This document shows, one piece after another, positions 6,837 to 16,172 of a stretch of DNA of 42,970 nucleotides (position 1 is the first letter of the stretch; each line of letters begins with the position of its first letter). The notes beneath the pieces were generated by a model. That model was not told the DNA's origin and made no database searches. It saw only the letters and a program-made list of their open reading frames with translations. The DNA lies in assembly GCA_902603705.1 (NCBI GenBank), contig CACKVQ010000010.1:1-42970 (forward strand), written 5' to 3'. A program made the position numbers and the translations under genes. The stretch comes from Puniceicoccaceae bacterium (GTDB taxonomy: Bacteria > Verrucomicrobiota > Verrucomicrobiia > Opitutales > Coraliomargaritaceae).

Positions 6837-9608
6837 CTACACACTGATCAAATCTCTCTGCGAAGGCGCAAATTTTGTTAGGTTAATTCCAACGACCGCT
6901 GACTTATATTCATCCATAGTAGGAACTCGTCCGAGGATGGCGGAGAGAACAACAACAGGAGTGGAAGCAAGTAAAGACTCTCCTTTTTTTCGATCAGAAT
7001 CTTCGACCACCCTACCTTTGAAAAGACGCGTAGAAGTAGCCATCACGGTATCCCCCCTAGCTGCTTTCTCCTGGTTACCCATGCACAGGTTACAACCTGG
7101 GCGCTCCAAATACATCATATTTTCATATTTAATACGCGCTTCGCCTTTCGGTGCATTATCGTCAAATTCAAAATCCGAATACTTTTGAAGTAGGTCCCAA
7201 TCACCTTCAGCCTTGAGCTCATCAATAATATTATAAGTTGGTGCTGCTACCACTAGTGGTGCTAGGAATTCTACCTTACCCTCTTGTGCTTCAAGATTTT
7301 TGAGTATTTGAGATAAGATTTTCAAATCGCCCTTGTGAACCATACAAGAACCAACGAAGCCAAGATCGACCGCCTTCTTACCTTCGTAGTATGAGAGCTT
7401 GCGGATAGTATCATGCGTGTAGCGCTTTGAAATGTCCTCGTTGTTTACATCCGGATCCGCAATCATTGGCTCATTGATCTGGTTCAGGTCAACTACGAAC
7501 TGCGCGGCATACTTCGCATTTGCATCCGGCATGAGTGCAGGCTTTACGCCCGAACAGATGTCTACGATGCGCTGATTAGCCTGATCAAAAAGACCTTGGA
7601 GCACCTTACTCTCATTATCCATACCTTTATCGATCATAATTTGTATACGCCCTTTAGCGATTTCAAGCGAACTAATCAGGGTCTTGTCCTCAGTTATACA
7701 GATGGCAGCCTTAGCCTTCATTTCAGCAGTCCAGTCAGTAAAAGTAAAAGCCTGATCGGCAGGTAAAGTACCAATATGCACCTCAATGATGCGCCCCTGA
7801 AAAATATTTTCACCAAACTGCTTAAGCATCTGTATTTGTGTGGCATGCACCACATCACGGAAGTCCATGTGATCTTTGAGGTCACCCTTGAAAGCCACTT
7901 TGACCGATTCAGGAATAGGCATGGACGCTTCCCCGGTAGCGAGCGCGAGTGCAACTGTTCCTGAATCTGCACCGAAGGCGACACCCTTCGACATTCGAGT
8001 GTGCGAATCCCCGCCGATAATTATCGACCATTCATCTACCACTAAGTCGTTAAGTACTTTATGAATCACGTCGGTCAAAGGCGGATAGATTTCGTTCGGG
8101 TCACGTCCAGTTATTAAGCCAAAGTTATGCATAAACTTCATAAGCCTAGGAATATTAGCCTGCGCTTTTTTGTCCCAAACCGAAGCCGTGTGACAACCAG
8201 ATTGATAAGCGGCATCCACAATTGGAGAAATAACAGTCGCAGCCATGGACTCCAGTTCTTGCGCAGTCATCAGACCAGTCGTATCCTGTGACCCTACTAT
8301 GTTCACGTTGACCCGCACATCGGAACCAGCATAGAGCATCATTCCTTCGCTTGAACCAACGAGGTTCTTGTTAAAGATTTTTTCGACCGCGGTAAGGCCT
8401 TGGCCTTCGCGACTTACTTCCTTAGCAGGGGCAAAAACTTGTACCACATCAATACCTAGTGTTTTGGCAGCAAAAGTTTGAAGTTTTTTACCGAAAACAA
8501 CAGCATATGAGCCGCCCGCCTTCATAAACTCTACTTTCTGGGGCGTTAGGGAGGCCGCTATATTGACCAGCTCTTGGTCACCCTTATAGAGCTTCTTAGT
8601 CTTCGTATTAATAGTCAGTACGGTACCTGTGGCGACGGAATAGACCTCTTCTAAAATAGGATCTCCACTCTCGCTTAATACTGGTAGTCCATCGGCATCC
8701 AGTTGCTTACGCCAATTCTTAAGATCAATTCCAATACCTCCGGTTACATCGACCGTCGTAAGGAAAATTGGAGAAATACCATTAGTACCTGCGACAATTG
8801 GGGCGATGTTAACAAATGGGATGTAAGGGCTGGTTGGTTTACCTGTCCACAACGCGACATTATTCACACCCGACATCCTAGATGAACCTACGCCCATAGT
8901 ACCCTTTTCCGCGATAAGCATCACCCGCTTGTCAGGATGTAGTTTTTGCAAGGCTTGAATCTCGACTTGCGCCTGCTCCGAAATAAAACACTTGCCGTGC
9001 AGTTCTCGGTCAGATCGAGAGTGCGCTTGATTCCCAGGAGAAAGTAAGTCCGTTGAAATATCCCCGTGACCTGCAATGTAGGTAACTACTTCAATCGCTT
9101 CCTCGATGTCTGGGATTTTAGTAAAAAATTCCGCACTAGCATAGCTTTCTAGAATGCCCCTAGCAATTGAACTACCAGACTCATAAGCCAACTTGAGTCG
9201 TGCCATATCCGCCTCATATAAGAACACTTGGGATTTAAGGACTTCAGCAGCTTGCCTAGCAATTGCTTGATCATCGCCAAGTGCTAGGTCCAGAAGCACG
9301 TTGATCGATGTGCCACCTTTCATATGCAGAAGCAGCTCAAATGAAAAATCAGGTGAGAGTCCTTCGACGATCGATTCGCCGAGTATGATTTCTTTTAAGA
9401 AGTGCGCCTTTACGCCTGCAGCGCTTGTTGTCCCCGGCAAGACATTGTAGATAAAAAAGTCCAGAGATACTTTTCGGTACTCGTTATCGTAATCCTTGAT
9501 CTGATCTATAATTACTGAAAGCAACTCACCATCATCAATCGGCTTCGGGCTCAAGCCTTGCCCCTTACGCTCTTCAATCTCTTTGATGTATTCTTGGTAC
9601 AAATTCAT
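6837..9608 (-). CDS. acnB: Aconitate hydratase B / 2-methylisocitrate dehydratase
   Basis: A 923-residue cytoplasmic TCA-cycle enzyme that isomerises citrate to isocitrate through a [4Fe-4S] cluster. The N-terminal HEAT-like AcnB domain fills about residues 1-160, followed by the swivel domain (about 165-380) and the catalytic aconitase domains. Cluster ligands are visible as Cys755 (GSCMVHKGD) and Cys839/Cys842 (PGCNLCMGNQ). IIGGDSHTRMSKGVAFGADSG, with its substrate-binding residues, is near 545-565. The protein is longer than the roughly 865-residue E. coli AcnB. About 25 of the extra residues sit between the first and second cysteine ligand, as in the long AcnB form. The gene is divergent from the STAS gene at 9790 (181 bp), and its 3' end abuts the peroxiredoxin remnant. 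Confidence 0.96.
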   Translation of the reverse strand: MNLYQEYIKEIEERKGQGLSPKPIDDGELLSVIIDQIKDYDNEYRKVSLDFFIYNVLPGTTSAAGVKAHFLKEIILGESIVEGLSPDFSFELLLHMKGGTSINVLLDLALGDDQAIARQAAEVLKSQVFLYEADMARLKLAYESGSSIARGILESYASAEFFTKIPDIEEAIEVVTYIAGHGDISTDLLSPGNQAHSRSDRELHGKCFISEQAQVEIQALQKLHPDKRVMLIAEKGTMGVGSSRMSGVNNVALWTGKPTSPYIPFVNIAPIVAGTNGISPIFLTTVDVTGGIGIDLKNWRKQLDADGLPVLSESGDPILEEVYSVATGTVLTINTKTKKLYKGDQELVNIAASLTPQKVEFMKAGGSYAVVFGKKLQTFAAKTLGIDVVQVFAPAKEVSREGQGLTAVEKIFNKNLVGSSEGMMLYAGSDVRVNVNIVGSQDTTGLMTAQELESMAATVISPIVDAAYQSGCHTASVWDKKAQANIPRLMKFMHNFGLITGRDPNEIYPPLTDVIHKVLNDLVVDEWSIIIGGDSHTRMSKGVAFGADSGTVALALATGEASMPIPESVKVAFKGDLKDHMDFRDVVHATQIQMLKQFGENIFQGRIIEVHIGTLPADQAFTFTDWTAEMKAKAAICITEDKTLISSLEIAKGRIQIMIDKGMDNESKVLQGLFDQANQRIVDICSGVKPALMPDANAKYAAQFVVDLNQINEPMIADPDVNNEDISKRYTHDTIRKLSYYEGKKAVDLGFVGSCMVHKGDLKILSQILKNLEAQEGKVEFLAPLVVAAPTYNIIDELKAEGDWDLLQKYSDFEFDDNAPKGEARIKYENMMYLERPGCNLCMGNQEKAARGDTVMATSTRLFKGRVVEDSDRKKGESLLASTPVVVLSAILGRVPTMDEYKSAVVGINLTKFAPSQRDLISV

Positions 9609-9789
9609 ATTTTTACAAGCGTGCTAAAAGGCTCTGTTCTAGACAGTATTTTTCAAGCAGAATTTAAGAATTATTGCAAGCTGCCGTATTTGCAGGGTTG
9701 ATTCTTGATCGCTGTGGGTTAACTTTAAAACGAAGTTATTTCGCTATACTTTTTATCAAATCTTATGCACTTTTCATGCCACGCTCTCC

Positions 9790-10293
9790 ATGTGTGATCC
9801 AACACAGCCCACATTTCTCGTCAGCGCATACTCAGATCCCGTCATAGTTAAAGTAAACGGCAAAGCTAACTATCTAAATTGTAATTCCTTTCGGGAATTC
9901 ATGGAGACGATCATTGCAGGTGCTCGCCGCAGAGTCTTTGTAGACTTTGAAATGTGTAAAGGTATGGACAGTACATTTCTGGGCATACTGGCTGGTACCA
10001 GTATCGAACTAAGTAAGCTGCATAGATCTGGGGAACTGGTCATAGGTAATTTAAGCAATCGAAACTATGAGTTAATTTGTAATCTTGGCTTACAGAATCT
10101 GCTGACTGTATCAAAAAAAACTCCCGGCTCAGAAGCATCCTTTGATCCACTCCAAGATCTGGAGGTTTCTGATACTAAGAGTATCCTTAAGGCTCACGAA
10201 GATTTGACCTTAGCCGACGAGCGAAATATCTACAAATTTCAAGACGTCATCACATTTCTCCGTAATCAAGTTGAAAAGCAAGATAAAGAATGA
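9790..10293 (+). CDS. STAS-domain protein (anti-sigma factor antagonist type)
   Basis: A 167-residue soluble protein. Residues 16-110 form a STAS domain: strand IVKVNGKANYLN, the strand RRVFVDFEMCKGMDSTFLGIL with Asp60-Ser61-Thr62 at the position where SpoIIAA/RsbV proteins are phosphorylated, and a closing LVIGNLSNRNYELICNLGL. A variable tail of about 55 residues follows, ending in a charged helix. Such proteins free sigma factors by binding anti-sigma kinases, or act in partner-switch signalling and lipid-trafficking systems. No kinase, phosphatase or sigma gene is near, so the partner is unknown. Its stop overlaps the start of a 36-codon frame (ATGA). Confidence 0.8.
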   Translation: MCDPTQPTFLVSAYSDPVIVKVNGKANYLNCNSFREFMETIIAGARRRVFVDFEMCKGMDSTFLGILAGTSIELSKLHRSGELVIGNLSNRNYELICNLGLQNLLTVSKKTPGSEASFDPLQDLEVSDTKSILKAHEDLTLADERNIYKFQDVITFLRNQVEKQDKE

Positions 10294-10400
10294 GCCAACA
10301 ATTTCTATCACGACTAACTATTCTAATTACCGCGACCTTAAGCCAACTCTTTGCGATATCCGATCAATTACTTTGTAATTTTAAATTAATCCCGAAGTAA
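10290..10400 (+). CDS. Possible 36-residue leader-like peptide or gene stub
   Basis: A frame starting with ATG that overlaps the STAS stop codon by four bases (ATGA), a typical coupling arrangement. It encodes a hydrophobic, signal-peptide-like N-terminus (LSRLTILITATLSQLFAIS) and then stops. It could be a real small protein, or the first part of an exported protein whose remainder has been lost; 67 bp with no visible signal separate it from the next gene. No family recognised. Confidence 0.25.
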   Translation: MSQQFLSRLTILITATLSQLFAISDQLLCNFKLIPK

Positions 10401-10467
10401 TACCGAGAACTACGAGCATACTCATAAAACTTTATCTTAGGCCAATGAAATAGCTGCATTTCTCCGC

Positions 10468-11223
10468 TCAAAATTTCACAGGTAAGTCAATAGCCCCAAT
10501 AGAGTGCATTTCTATAGCTCTCCCTGATGCATCAGGAAGCGGGGAACCGAAAGGAATGAGTAATGCTGCAATAAATCCAACGATCAAAGGTGGTAAAGCC
10601 AAAGATCGTTTCGTAGGATCTAACTTTCTTTGGCATTTGTATCGGGCACATGCGTAAAAAATTGCCACGGAGATAAAGACTTCGAAAAATGCAAATAACG
10701 CGTATGAGGACATAAAAGTACTAAGTGCGTATCCCAAGGTTAATCCTAGGCAGAGGGCTGCTACGAGTACAGACACATAAGAGGCCATTGCCATGGCAAA
10801 TAGTTGCCCAGCATCTCTTAACATACGGCGCCGACCTTGCATGACATTAAATACGAAATATGCCGCACCTGCTGCCATAACTCCCATATTAATAAAGTTA
10901 ACTCCTAGAGTGGCGATTGAGCCCTCCCCAAGAAACAATGCCTTAACTATAAGTACGAGGCCGACTGAAAGCATAGCGGACCACAGACCAAAGATGATTG
11001 TCAATAAGGCCACACCTAAAAAATGGCCGGAAAATCCTAATCCTGTTGGAAAATTAACCATGTGGGCAAGTAAAACTAAACCGGTCGTCACCAACCAGGA
11101 GCCTAGCATTTGTCGGGATATTTCCTTCCGACTTCTCCAACTGGCAATTACGAACGCACATAGACCTAGGCCAGAGGTCGAAATAATATTTACAGTGGAC
11201 AAACTTCCTTCGGTTAAATGCAC
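10468..11223 (-). CDS. cbiM: CbiM/NikM-type energy-coupling factor transporter permease (nickel or cobalt)
   Basis: A 251-residue membrane protein with about seven transmembrane segments. It begins with GTG and reads MHLTEGSLS, keeping His at position 2, which coordinates the metal in CbiM/NikM proteins. A second conserved His follows in FPTGLGFSGHFLG (about residue 67), then the segment ATLGVNFINMGVMAAG (about 105-120), all typical of the family. A C-terminal segment ending in GSPLPDASG resembles the small NikN/CbiN-like extension found fused to some NikM proteins. Family members bind Ni2+ or Co2+ and pass it inward, usually with the ATPase pair CbiO/CbiQ, which is absent here. The neighbouring ureD remnant argues for nickel. 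No B12 riboswitch-like leader is evident. Confidence 0.75.
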   Translation of the reverse strand: MHLTEGSLSTVNIISTSGLGLCAFVIASWRSRKEISRQMLGSWLVTTGLVLLAHMVNFPTGLGFSGHFLGVALLTIIFGLWSAMLSVGLVLIVKALFLGEGSIATLGVNFINMGVMAAGAAYFVFNVMQGRRRMLRDAGQLFAMAMASYVSVLVAALCLGLTLGYALSTFMSSYALFAFFEVFISVAIFYACARYKCQRKLDPTKRSLALPPLIVGFIAALLIPFGSPLPDASGRAIEMHSIGAIDLPVKF

Positions 11224-11309
11224 GTTGTTTACTCGTCTAGTATTTTATTAGTTGAAGAATGTTTGAGCTCTTTGGAGTACCTTTAGTAACTCTATCTTAG
11301 AATTTATAA

Positions 11310-11955
11310 TGAGCATATTCCGCACCAAATAAATAACCTTACGTAGACAAATACCGTTTGCTACAAGACTTTTATTCCGAGCCCGCCAGAACGTAGTGAA
11401 CTAGCTCGAATTGATGTATTTAATGTATCAATATCGTGAATGCTTTGTATGAGCCTGCCAAGTGGTTCAAGGCTCATGAAATACAAGCCAACTTAGCTAC
11501 CGCAGGAAGTAACTACTTTGCCAATTTAACGCTTCACTAATTTTAGGTCGGTAATTAAAATTCTTATAGAGAATTAGTTCGCCCTTTTTACGTATGAGTA
11601 AATTAAAACGCCACTCATAGAACTCAAATGCCTCGCTAAAGGCAGCGCTTCCAGGTGTGGAAATCTCACAGAGTAAAAGTGTAGAATCGCGGGACATATC
11701 AACCTAAGTTGTTTGCCAAGCAGAAGAATTCTTTTGAAATATCAAAGGAGCAGGCCAAACATCGAGCACAGATCCAGTACCAATTATATAGTTCTGCTTT
11801 ACTCTGGCAAAACCACTTTTCACAATATGAACACGGCAAGCTGCTGGACTAATTAAAGCCGTTAGTGCACCTGCAGATTCTGCTATTCTAAATGCGATCT
11901 GGCATTCCCGAGGCAATAAATGTATGCGAGCTGTATTTAATAATAGATCTGAACG
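11310..11955 (-). pseudogene. ureD: Decayed urease accessory protein UreD
   Basis: The 737-bp gap between glgP and the CbiM-like gene is not empty. Reading leftward on the minus strand it gives UreD-like sequence: CQIAFRIAESAGALTALISP, then CRVHIVKSGFARVKQNY, GSVLDVWPAPLIFQ, an in-frame stop at 11706-11704, then TLLLCEISTPGSAAFSEAF and GELILYKNFNYRP, ending at a stop at 11497. After a one-base frame change it resumes with VGLYFMSLEPLGRLI and SSLRSGGLGIKVL, ending in a further stop near 11360. Order and spacing fit the UreD family, which helps load nickel into urease. At least two stops and a frameshift make it a pseudogene. No ureABC, E, F or G is in the window. The left boundary is approximate. 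Confidence 0.78.
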
Positions 11956-11960
11956 GATGC

Positions 11961-14489
11961 CTAATCGACAACTCTAACCGGCTCAAGCTTCCATATGTGC
12001 TTAGCATATTCGCAAATCGTTCTATCGGATGAGAACTTTCCGACCCGAGCTGTATTCATAATCGCCATTTTCGCCCAGCGCTTTTTATCGCTAAAAGCCT
12101 TATCAACATCCTCCTGTGCTCGCAAGTATCCGACATAGTCTGCTAAACAAAGAAAAGGATCGCCCCCTTCGAGCCAACTACTGCATAAAGGCGCAAAAGC
12201 ATCGTGCTCGCCGGGCGTGAAATAATCCGAACGCAGCCAGTCGATAACGGCTTTGAGTTCCCAATTGTTATTGTAGTAATCGTACGGATTATACCCTTTA
12301 GCCTTTATCTCTTCTACTTGTTCCGCTGTGTGACCAAAAATAAAGATATTATCATCCCCAACTTCTTCGCCAATCTCAACATTTGCTCCATCGAGTGTTC
12401 CAATGGTTATCGCGCCATTTAGAGCGAGCTTCATATTTCCAGTTCCTGAAGCCTCTTTTCCAGCAGTAGAAATTTGCTCAGAAAGATCGGCAGCAGGAAT
12501 CATTTTCTCTGCCATAGTCACGCGGTAATTAGGCAGAAAGACAACCTTGATTTTGCCATTGATACGAGGGTCATTATTCACCTTTTCCGCTACTTTATTG
12601 ATAGCCCGTATAATGTTTTTAGCTAACACATAGCCTGGAGCCGCTTTTGCACCGAATATAAATACACGGGCATTCATTTCGTAGTCTGAGTCGTTGAGCA
12701 GGCGTCGATATAGCGTAAGAATATGAAGTAAATTTAGGTGCTGCCGCTTATACTCGTGTAGACGCTTTATCTGCACATCGAAGAGTGCCTCCGGATCGAG
12801 CACTATGCCAGAGTATTCAAGAACAAAATCAGCAAACGCTACTTTGTTTGCACGCTTGATCCCCATAAATTGCTGTTGAAAGTTAGCATCCTCTGCTAGT
12901 TTAGAAATCGCTTGGAGCTGATCCAAATCTTTTGGCCATTCATCACCAACTTTCTCTGTGATTAGTTCACTCAAAGCAGGGTTACAGGCAAGCAACCAGC
13001 GGCGTGGCGTGATGCCATTAGTCATGTTGATCAACTTGTCCGGATAAAGCTCATGGAATGTAGAAAATAGATTTTTCTTTAGCAGCTCTGTATGAAGTGC
13101 TGCTACCCCATTGACCTTGTTCGAACCAACAACCGATAGATAAGCCATGCGCACCATCTTAGGTTGAGACTCTTCAATAATGGAAAGTTCCGCTTTCTTG
13201 AAATCATCGCCCGGCCACTTGGATTCGACCTCATCTTCTAAGAAGCGATTATTTATTTCATAAATTATTTCGAGGTGACGCGGCAGCACCTTTTCGAAAA
13301 GTGGTACGCTCCACTTCTCCAAAGCTTCTGGAAGTAGGGTGTGATTTGTGTAATTACAACAGCTACGAGTGATCTCCCATGCATCATTCCACTGCATGTC
13401 ATACTCATCGATAAGTAAGCGCATAAGCTCAGGAATTGCAATAGCCGGGTGGGTATCGTTGAGCTGAAGTACGTTATATTCTATGAAATCCGACCAATCG
13501 CTATGATTAGCATGAAAGCGGCGAAAAATATCCTTTATCGAGCAACTAACAAAGAAGTATTGTTGTACGAGGCGTAGCTCTTTACCGTTCTCTGTCGAAT
13601 CGTTCGGGTAGAGAACCTTTGATATAGTCTCTCCAATAGCTTTTTCACGAACGGCTTCTATGTATCCACCTTCGTTAAATATATTAAGATCAAACTCGTG
13701 AGTGGACTTGGAGTCCCACAAGCGAAGAAAATTTACCGTCTCGCAGCCATAACCGGCAATGCCTACGTCATAAGGTACGCCTTCGATCAACCTGCAATCG
13801 ACCCAATCAGGTTTAAAAACACCCTTACTATTCACTTTGTGCTCTACCCTACCGTAGAGCTTCACTTTCTGTGAGAAGTTAGGCCGCATGACCTCCCAAG
13901 GGCAGCCTTTATCCATCCACACGTCTGGGTTCTCAATTTGGTGACCGTCTTTGAACTCCTGACGAAACAGGCCGAACTCGTAATGGATGCCATAACCTAC
14001 TGCGGGCAGATTAAGTGTGGACAAAGAATCGAGGAAGCAAGCAGCTAGGCGACCGAGACCACCATTACCTAAACCCATATCAGCCTCTTCGTCAGCGACC
14101 TCACTAAAATCCTGGCCGAGCTCGGTAAGCGCTTCGCGTGTAGACTCGAACAAACCAGAGTTATGCAGATTGTTTACCATCAATCGCCCCATCAGGTATT
14201 CTAGGCTAAGATAGTAGGCACGGCGCACTCTCTTCTCATTATGAGTAGCCTGTGTCTTCATAAAGCGTTCGAGTAGGCGGTCGCGTACAGCATTGCAGGT
14301 TGCAGTCCACCACTCATCCTTAGTCGCGCACTCTGGGTGGCGCGCCAAAGTGAATCTCAAGTGATTGAGGATCGATATTTTCATCGATTCTTTATCAGCT
14401 CCAACCTCAAAACGAAAAGACTTGCCGGCAGATGAAGCTGTTTTCATCGAGCTAATAGATTTATTAGACTTAGTAACGGTCTTTGTCAT
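11961..14489 (-). CDS. glgP: Glycogen/starch/maltodextrin phosphorylase
   Basis: An 842-residue cytoplasmic GT35 enzyme releasing glucose-1-phosphate from alpha-1,4-glucans with pyridoxal phosphate. The PLP lysine is Lys687 in [20 protein letters not shown]. Other family marks are [14 protein letters not shown] near 85-98, [15 protein letters not shown] near 141-155, [15 protein letters not shown] near 340 and [13 protein letters not shown] near 565. Length equals the family norm. The gene has a short Lys/Ser/Thr-rich N-terminal tail (residues 1-25) that is probably disordered. It lies downstream of an ATP-grasp-like gene on the same strand, separated by 139 bp with a hairpin, so it may have its own promoter. 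The ureD remnant begins just beyond its stop. Confidence 0.96.
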   Translation of the reverse strand: MTKTVTKSNKSISSMKTASSAGKSFRFEVGADKESMKISILNHLRFTLARHPECATKDEWWTATCNAVRDRLLERFMKTQATHNEKRVRRAYYLSLEYLMGRLMVNNLHNSGLFESTREALTELGQDFSEVADEEADMGLGNGGLGRLAACFLDSLSTLNLPAVGYGIHYEFGLFRQEFKDGHQIENPDVWMDKGCPWEVMRPNFSQKVKLYGRVEHKVNSKGVFKPDWVDCRLIEGVPYDVGIAGYGCETVNFLRLWDSKSTHEFDLNIFNEGGYIEAVREKAIGETISKVLYPNDSTENGKELRLVQQYFFVSCSIKDIFRRFHANHSDWSDFIEYNVLQLNDTHPAIAIPELMRLLIDEYDMQWNDAWEITRSCCNYTNHTLLPEALEKWSVPLFEKVLPRHLEIIYEINNRFLEDEVESKWPGDDFKKAELSIIEESQPKMVRMAYLSVVGSNKVNGVAALHTELLKKNLFSTFHELYPDKLINMTNGITPRRWLLACNPALSELITEKVGDEWPKDLDQLQAISKLAEDANFQQQFMGIKRANKVAFADFVLEYSGIVLDPEALFDVQIKRLHEYKRQHLNLLHILTLYRRLLNDSDYEMNARVFIFGAKAAPGYVLAKNIIRAINKVAEKVNNDPRINGKIKVVFLPNYRVTMAEKMIPAADLSEQISTAGKEASGTGNMKLALNGAITIGTLDGANVEIGEEVGDDNIFIFGHTAEQVEEIKAKGYNPYDYYNNNWELKAVIDWLRSDYFTPGEHDAFAPLCSSWLEGGDPFLCLADYVGYLRAQEDVDKAFSDKKRWAKMAIMNTARVGKFSSDRTICEYAKHIWKLEPVRVVD

Positions 14490-14585
14490 ATGAAATATGT
14501 TATATATTAAATAATGTGGAGGATCGAAGGAAAGATAGCTAAAAGAGTAATGAGAGATTATTTTAAAGCATAAAAGAAGCCAAGT

Positions 14586-14614
14586 GCACCGATCATTGAA
14601 TAATCGATCGGTGC
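14586..14614 (-). terminator. Hairpin behind the ATP-grasp-like gene
   Basis: GCACCGATC and GATCGGTGC form a perfect 9-bp stem with an 11-base AT-rich loop, 14 bp after the stop at 14629. In the minus direction only a broken T-rich stretch follows (CTTCTTTTATG), so termination before glgP may be partial. Confidence 0.5.
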
Positions 14615-14628
14615 CTTGTAGCGTTTTA

Positions 14629-16056
14629 CTACGTCCTCACACAAGGCATCAACGCCGCTTCTTTCATGCCATGGATAATCTTTTTATCAGCCGGACAGAG
14701 CGTCGCAAGGATGCCATGTAAACGAGCAGATCTAGCTTGCTGATCAACAAAGAAGTAAGGGCATAATCGCATGCGACCTTCCATATCGTATAGACTGCCA
14801 TCACTATTATAAACTCTGTGGTGCAAGCGCTTAGGCTTTTCGTAGGCCTGTAAAATGTGTAGCGAGGTATCGGACATGGCTATAGCTTCCTCAATGGCGC
14901 TTTCCCATTCAATTCGGGAGGAATCACTGCCCAACGTGACACTACGAGCGCCCCAAGCACTTTCGTGAAAACCACTAATCTTAATAATCAAATTTCGTTC
15001 CCTCTGGCTAGCTTTGATTAGCCCAGACCAGTCCGTCAAAGGCTTACCGCCAACATAGGGCGCATCTAAAACGGCGTTGGGCGGCAGTTTGACTGGATCA
15101 ATTACCCAAGTCTGCGGTATTACCTCGGCTAGGGTTTCATAAGCCTTCTTAGAAAGGCTCTCTTGCCAGAACTCATCGAGTATGTGGTGGTGAAAGAGCG
15201 CGAGGCTGAGCTTTTCCTCTTGAAATGCACGCATCGGCGGTGTCAAGCGAACCTGAAATGCCTCACGAGCTTTAAGCAAAAAATCTGCGGTTGGTATGTT
15301 AGCTAGATCAAATAACTCCCAAAAACGGTAGATCACATCCACTTTTTTTGGGGTACCGTCTATATCCACACAGATATTCTCACCCAGTGGCATGAGCTCA
15401 TCGGGATGAAATACGTACACGCACCTGCCTTGCTGGCGGGCTTGCGAGGCCATCCACTCCATTTCTGGCCGATAGGTGGCTGCTTCATCACTCACGATGA
15501 TTGCTATGAAAGGGGCGGCCATGTTTGGTACGCGGCTAGAGAGACCCTCATAAAATGCGGCCACCATGTCCTGATCGCTAGCACCAATGAGGGCCTCGCC
15601 GTGCACCTGCGTGTAAAGATGATTCAAAAATGCGGTCAGTCCAATGCCACCGGGCACCGAATCTATCTCAGTCATAGCGAAGCCAGACTCAGTTACTAAC
15701 AAATCTGGGCGAATGACCATTGGAATAGTTCCACGCAGTGACTTAGCTCGCGCATGACGAATGAGTTTCTCCGGCTTACCTCGATCCAAATAAGCGGCGA
15801 CCCAAGGCGCTTTAAGCGTCCGATTTCGGAGGAGGTTTTTATCCTCAGCCGAACGTAGATAAAGTATCTCCTGTGCTTTATAAAATTCGTAGCAAGCCTG
15901 TCCGATCTGAACGATCTGATCGATCTGAGCTGAACTAAGGGGAAATGCTTCTGGCGAGTAGCGCCAAGTCTTATCCTCGAAGAGATTATTGTCTCCGAAA
16001 GCCCTAAAAAGCGCTTCGTAGCTCAAGCCATCACCCTGATGTTCTGCTCTGCTCAT
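14629..16056 (-). CDS. Conserved protein of unknown function, ATP-grasp-like
   Basis: A 475-residue soluble protein without signal peptide or membrane segments. Visible blocks are [20 protein letters not shown] followed by SVPGGIG (about 112-138), a central [19 protein letters not shown] (about 240-258), and [19 protein letters not shown] (about 352-370), which looks like the nucleotide-binding Lys/Gly strand of an ATP-grasp fold. It ends with [17 protein letters not shown]. The pattern of acidic [10 protein letters not shown] plus a late Lys-containing strand recalls circularly permuted ATP-grasp ligases such as glutathionylspermidine synthase-like proteins, but that match is inference. No substrate can be suggested. 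It sits between prfB (upstream, 116 bp) and glgP on the same strand. Confidence 0.6.
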   Translation of the reverse strand: MSRAEHQGDGLSYEALFRAFGDNNLFEDKTWRYSPEAFPLSSAQIDQIVQIGQACYEFYKAQEILYLRSAEDKNLLRNRTLKAPWVAAYLDRGKPEKLIRHARAKSLRGTIPMVIRPDLLVTESGFAMTEIDSVPGGIGLTAFLNHLYTQVHGEALIGASDQDMVAAFYEGLSSRVPNMAAPFIAIIVSDEAATYRPEMEWMASQARQQGRCVYVFHPDELMPLGENICVDIDGTPKKVDVIYRFWELFDLANIPTADFLLKAREAFQVRLTPPMRAFQEEKLSLALFHHHILDEFWQESLSKKAYETLAEVIPQTWVIDPVKLPPNAVLDAPYVGGKPLTDWSGLIKASQRERNLIIKISGFHESAWGARSVTLGSDSSRIEWESAIEEAIAMSDTSLHILQAYEKPKRLHHRVYNSDGSLYDMEGRMRLCPYFFVDQQARSARLHGILATLCPADKKIIHGMKEAALMPCVRT

Positions 16057-16172
16057 ATTTTTAAATGCAGCTTACTAAGTAAGTTGGCGGTGGCTAGCAT
16101 GAGTGCTTAAATATCCCCTAAATTTTAATTTTTATTATTGGAAACGAAAAATAACCGATACTTTGCTATAAA

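Noticed and set aside
11224-11310. Riboswitch upstream of the CbiM-like gene
   Set aside because: No B12-box or nickel/cobalt riboswitch-like core was visible; the stretch looks like the tail of the ureD remnant.
11449-11477. ATGAGCC/GGCTCAT hairpin as terminator or RNA element
   Set aside because: Seven pairs with a 15-base loop and no T-run, inside UreD-derived coding remnants; most likely chance.
11497-11916. Two short minus-strand frames taken as separate small genes
   Set aside because: They are in the same frame, separated by one stop, and together read as UreD; treated as parts of the pseudogene.
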